DNA from: Kordia zhangzhouensis
GTDB taxonomy: Bacteria > Bacteroidota > Bacteroidia > Flavobacteriales > Flavobacteriaceae
NCBI RefSeq assembly: GCF_001005305.1
Contig: NZ_LBMH01000011.1
Coordinates: 51,809-115,808 of the forward strand
DNA: 64,000 nucleotides
Reading direction: 5' to 3'
Shown here: piece after piece, positions 61,416-64,000 of the stretch
How positions within the stretch are numbered: position 1 is the first letter of the stretch
How the letters are laid out: every line of letters begins with the position of its first letter
Notes under the pieces: generated by a model
The model's input: the letters and a program-made list of their open reading frames with translations, nothing else
Databases searched by the model: none
What the model was told of the DNA's origin: nothing
Position numbers and translations under genes: made by a program

Positions 61416-63506
61416 ATGAAGCAGCTCGTTACTAAGTTATATCAAAATCAGTCATTTGTATACAAGATTTTCTTATATATACTCACTACATTTTTGATAG
61501 TTTACCTTTTTCCTAAAGGAGGAAAATTTCAATACGAATTTCAAAAAGGAAAACCTTGGCAATATGAAACCTTGATTGCGCCGTTTGACTTTCCAATTGT
61601 AAAAACTACAGAAGAAATTGAAGCAGAGAAAGCCAATATAACTGCCAATGCCAAAACTTATTACAATTACAATACAGAAGTAGTTACAAGTGTAAAAAAT
61701 GATTTTAACCAACAATTTGATGAACTGTTTTCTATAGATAGTTTGATAGATAGAGGAACATATTCAACACTCAAATATAAAACAAGTAACTTATTAGATG
61801 ATTTTTACAAAAATGGTGTCATAGCTACGATTGATGATTCTAAAATCGATCGATTAGTCGTTTTAATAAAAGATAATGTAGAGAGAAATGTAAGTTATAA
61901 CAGTTTTATAAAACTTAATAATTTACAGCGATACATAAAAGATTTTGTTGAAGAGGAAGTGCTTGAAAATTATGAATCGCAATTATATAATTTGTTTTTT
62001 GAAATTATAGAACCCAATGTAGAAATCAACCAAAAATTTACCAATAGTGTTTTAACGCAGGAGCTAAGTGAAATTGCCTATACACGCGGAAATATACAAG
62101 AAGGAATCCGAATTATTGCCAAAGGAGAGGTTGTAGAAGGTGAAAAATTCGCAATTCTTAATTCGCTAAAAAAAGAATATGAATCACAGGTCTGGAATGA
62201 GTCTAACTATAATTGGATTGTATTTGGATATGTAATATTAGTAGCATTGGCACTTCTAATGCTTTTACTGTTTATTAGAAAATACCGACCAGAAATTTAT
62301 GAGAATAACAATAAAGTCACATTTATCTTCATGAACATAGTATTTATGATTATACTGACGACTTTAGTGGTAAAGTATAATGCAAATTACGTGTATGTGG
62401 TGCCTTTATGTATTTTACCTCTCATTCTCAAAGCGTTCTTTGATGCACGATTGGGATTATTTGCACACGTATTAACTGTGTTATTACTAGGTTTCATTGT
62501 GCCAAACAGTTCAGAATATATCTTTTTACAGATTATTGCTGGAATTGTAACCATTCTTACGGTTTCTGAGTTGTATAAAAGAGCCAATTTATTTATTTCA
62601 GTAGGGCAAATTACATTGATATACATTATAGCTTATTTTGCTTTTTACATTACTCATGAAGGAGGCATTAAATTCTCAGAAGTATTTAGTAGAAATGAAT
62701 TAGGTAGTTTGCATGTTACTTGGATATATTTTACACAATTTATTTTATGCGGATTGGCAACTTTATTTGTGCAACCGTTAATTTACATTTATGAAAAGAT
62801 TTTTGGGTTGGTTTCTGATGTTTCTTTATTAGAATTATCCGATACCAATTCCAAACTACTGAAGCGATTGGCGAATGAAGCACCAGGAACTTTTCATCAT
62901 TCACTCCAAGTAGCCAATTTAGCGGAAGCTGCAGCTAGCGAAATAGGTGCTAATACTATGTTGGTTAGGGTAGGAGCTTTGTATCATGATATTGGTAAAA
63001 TGAACAATCCGACGTTTTTTATTGAAAATCAAGCAACATCCGTTAATCCTCATGATGAACTATCACCAGAGGAAAGTGCAGCAACTATAATAGATCATGT
63101 GCTGGACGGAATTGAGATTGCAAAAAGTAACAAAATACCAGATAGAATTATTGATTTTATAAGAACACATCATGGAACGTCAACTGTTTACTACTTCTAT
63201 CAGAAAGCAAAAGAATTAGATAAAAATGTTTCAATAGAAAAATTCCAATATCCAGGACCTATCCCTTTTTCTAAAGAAACAGCTATTTTAATGATGTCAG
63301 ATGCTGTGGAGGCTGCTTCAAAAAGTTTAAAGGAACCTACGTATCAAAAAATTGATGAATTTGTAGAACGAATAATCGATAAACAAATGGATGAACAGCA
63401 GTTTATGAATGCTGATATTACATTAAAAGAAATCGTAACAGTAAAAAAAGTATTAAAAAAGAAGCTCAATAACATCTATCACTTACGAATTGAATATCCA
63501 GAATAA
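61416..63506 (+). CDS. pgpH: 7TM-HD phosphohydrolase, PgpH-like c-di-AMP phosphodiesterase
   Basis: A 696-aa membrane protein: an N-terminal membrane anchor (IFLYILTTFLIVYLF), an extracytoplasmic 7TMR-HDED domain (about 50-255), seven membrane segments (about 265-450), and a cytoplasmic HD domain with HHSLQVANLAEAAASE, ALYHDIGKM and HDELSPEESA. This is the PgpH architecture; PgpH of Listeria degrades cyclic di-AMP. That the substrate is c-di-AMP here is by homology only. It is single, with a TACTTTTG box upstream. Confidence 0.92.
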   Translation: MKQLVTKLYQNQSFVYKIFLYILTTFLIVYLFPKGGKFQYEFQKGKPWQYETLIAPFDFPIVKTTEEIEAEKANITANAKTYYNYNTEVVTSVKNDFNQQFDELFSIDSLIDRGTYSTLKYKTSNLLDDFYKNGVIATIDDSKIDRLVVLIKDNVERNVSYNSFIKLNNLQRYIKDFVEEEVLENYESQLYNLFFEIIEPNVEINQKFTNSVLTQELSEIAYTRGNIQEGIRIIAKGEVVEGEKFAILNSLKKEYESQVWNESNYNWIVFGYVILVALALLMLLLFIRKYRPEIYENNNKVTFIFMNIVFMIILTTLVVKYNANYVYVVPLCILPLILKAFFDARLGLFAHVLTVLLLGFIVPNSSEYIFLQIIAGIVTILTVSELYKRANLFISVGQITLIYIIAYFAFYITHEGGIKFSEVFSRNELGSLHVTWIYFTQFILCGLATLFVQPLIYIYEKIFGLVSDVSLLELSDTNSKLLKRLANEAPGTFHHSLQVANLAEAAASEIGANTMLVRVGALYHDIGKMNNPTFFIENQATSVNPHDELSPEESAATIIDHVLDGIEIAKSNKIPDRIIDFIRTHHGTSTVYYFYQKAKELDKNVSIEKFQYPGPIPFSKETAILMMSDAVEAASKSLKEPTYQKIDEFVERIIDKQMDEQQFMNADITLKEIVTVKKVLKKKLNNIYHLRIEYPE

Positions 63507-63577
63507 GTGATAGGATATTGAAAATGAAATTATTGAAAAAAAAATAGTCAAAAAAGGCTAAAAAAGTACATAAATAG

Positions 63578-63608
63578 TTGCGAGGTATAAAATGAACAGT
63601 TACATTTG
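63578..63608 (+). promoter_or_regulatory. Promoter of tRNA cluster
   Basis: TTG (63578-63580), a 20-bp spacer and TACATTTG (63601-63608); predicted start about 40 bp before tRNA-Ser. Confidence 0.65.
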
Positions 63609-63654
63609 CAACCGCAATTTCACAATTGTATAAGTTCATTTTCATGACAATTTT

Positions 63655-63736
63655 GGAGAGGTGGCAGAGTGGTAATGCAGCAGCCTGCTAAGCTGTCAAC
63701 CTTCGGGTTGCCCGGGTTCGAATCCCGGTCTCTCCG
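63655..63736 (+). tRNA. tRNA-Ser (GCT)
   Basis: Acceptor GGAGAGG pairs with TCTCTCC and a G discriminator. Anticodon loop CTGCTAA gives GCT, read for AGC/AGU serine. The long variable arm (AACC-TTCG-GGTT) confirms serine. CCA is not encoded. Confidence 0.96.
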
Positions 63737-63760
63737 CTTTTTTATGAAAATTAAACTTTT

Positions 63761-63835
63761 CGGGGTGTAGCGTAGCCCGGTTATCGCGCCGCGTTTGGGA
63801 CGCGGAGGTCGCAGGTTCGAATCCTGCCACCCCGA
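63761..63835 (+). tRNA. tRNA-Pro (TGG)
   Basis: Acceptor CGGGGTG pairs with CACCCCG; the anticodon stem CCGCG/CGCGG carries loop TTTGGGA, anticodon TGG. T arm GCAGG-TTCGAAT-CCTGC. CCA is not encoded. Confidence 0.96.
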
Positions 63836-63859
63836 CATAGAAATTTTGCTTTATGCAAT

Positions 63860-63933
63860 GGTCGCGTAGCTCAGCTGGATAGAGCATCTGCCTTCTAAGC
63901 AGACGGTCACAGGTTCGAATCCTGTCGCGATCA
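63860..63933 (+). tRNA. tRNA-Arg (TCT)
   Basis: Acceptor GGTCGCG pairs with CGCGATC (one wobble); anticodon loop CTTCTAA gives TCT, read for AGA/AGG. T arm ACAGG-TTCGAAT-CCTGT. CCA is not encoded. It is last in the three-tRNA array. Confidence 0.96.
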
Positions 63934-63943
63934 CAAGTATAAC

Positions 63944-63978
63944 AAGGCTTTCGAGAAATCGAGAGCCTTTCTTGTTTT
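63944..63978 (+). terminator. Terminator after tRNA-Arg
   Basis: An 11-bp stem with one wobble (63944-63954 with 63959-63969), GAAA loop and T-rich tail close the tRNA array. Confidence 0.85.
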
Positions 63979-63979
63979 C

Positions 63980-64000
63980 AATTTGCACAAAATTTGCACA
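63980..64000. repeat. Direct repeat at window edge, possible integration-linked iteron
   Basis: AATTTGCACA occurs twice at an 11-bp period (63980-63989 and 63991-64000), immediately after the tRNA array terminator. Such repeats beside a tRNA are typical arm-type sites of a tyrosine integrase, but the sequence is cut by the window end. Confidence 0.4.

Noticed and set aside
63620..63887. Minus-strand open frames of 63-72 codons over the right end
   Set aside because: They are antisense to three tRNA genes; phrases such as VAGFEPATSASQTR are a well-known artefact of translating tRNA genes.
1..64000. CRISPR array, toxin-antitoxin pair, restriction-modification or other defence island
   Set aside because: No spaced direct repeats, Cas genes, methylase/nuclease motifs or typical toxin-antitoxin gene pairs were found on either strand.
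1..64000. Insertion sequence or prophage
   Set aside because: No transposase, integrase or phage structural gene is present; the only mobile-type signals are the short repeats at 4193-4293 and 63980-64000.

Overview
The window looks like chromosome from a low-GC marine-type Flavobacteriaceae bacterium (Bacteroidota); gene content and peptide style resemble Kordia and relatives, but this is an inference, since no 16S rRNA is present. The evidence is a PorQ type IX secretion protein, UMF1/GH31/GlgE genes, DUF2807 and DUF4097-like surface proteins, an AraC-TPR hybrid regulator, scarce Shine-Dalgarno sequences, and many promoters matching the Bacteroidota pattern TTTG-N19-TAnnTTTG. Almost all of the window is ordinary core genome. 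The accessory or unusual parts are short.

Layout. 1-6.9 kb: alpha-glucan module (glgE 3' end, maltokinase, glgB, then a GH31 alpha-glucosidase behind a 300-bp gap holding a degenerate dispersed repeat and a small palindrome). 7-11.4 kb: alpha/beta hydrolase, M48 lipoprotein protease, UMF1 transporter, a DUF2867 protein, and a 520-bp gap with tandem terminator hairpins. 11.4-14.4 kb: a four-gene minus-strand operon of ECF sigma factor, membrane anti-sigma-like protein and two secreted beta-repeat proteins. 14.6-21.6 kb: lon, porQ, cmk, a LysM protein and rpsA. 21.8-26.4 kb: pyrR-pyrB, a STAS-like protein, rnz and a membrane-spanning TPR/AraC regulator. 26.5-27.1 kb: two small double-glycine-leader peptides. 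27.2-32.1 kb: pdxH, sixA, ppk1, ppx and an outer-membrane barrel. 32.2-35.1 kb: miaE-dnaX divergent from rnpB. 35.1-36.5 kb: a possible structured RNA, a cysteine-rich double-glycine peptide and a YebC regulator. 36.5-41.6 kb: a surface-type hypothetical, a C-terminal processing protease, an SDR protein and gcvT. 41.7-46.6 kb: thrABC preceded by a threonine-rich leader peptide with its own promoter. 46.8-55.1 kb: nnr, a TlpA lipoprotein, hutH, two tandem paralogues and clpC. 55.4-63.5 kb: gyrA, a TPR protein, an NlpC/P60 hydrolase, a thiolase and PgpH. 63.6-64 kb: tRNA-Ser, tRNA-Pro and tRNA-Arg, with an 11-bp direct repeat at the window edge.

The most notable unlisted signals are the thr leader peptide (46504-46602, minus), which should sense threonyl-tRNA and control thrABC; the three orphan GG-leader peptides, two of them directly downstream of a membrane TPR/AraC regulator; the ECF sigma operon; and the approximately 100-nt hairpin downstream of rnpB. 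I see no CRISPR array, no complete insertion sequence, no phage, and no clearly novel multi-gene defence system. The right edge may border an integration site at tRNA-Arg.
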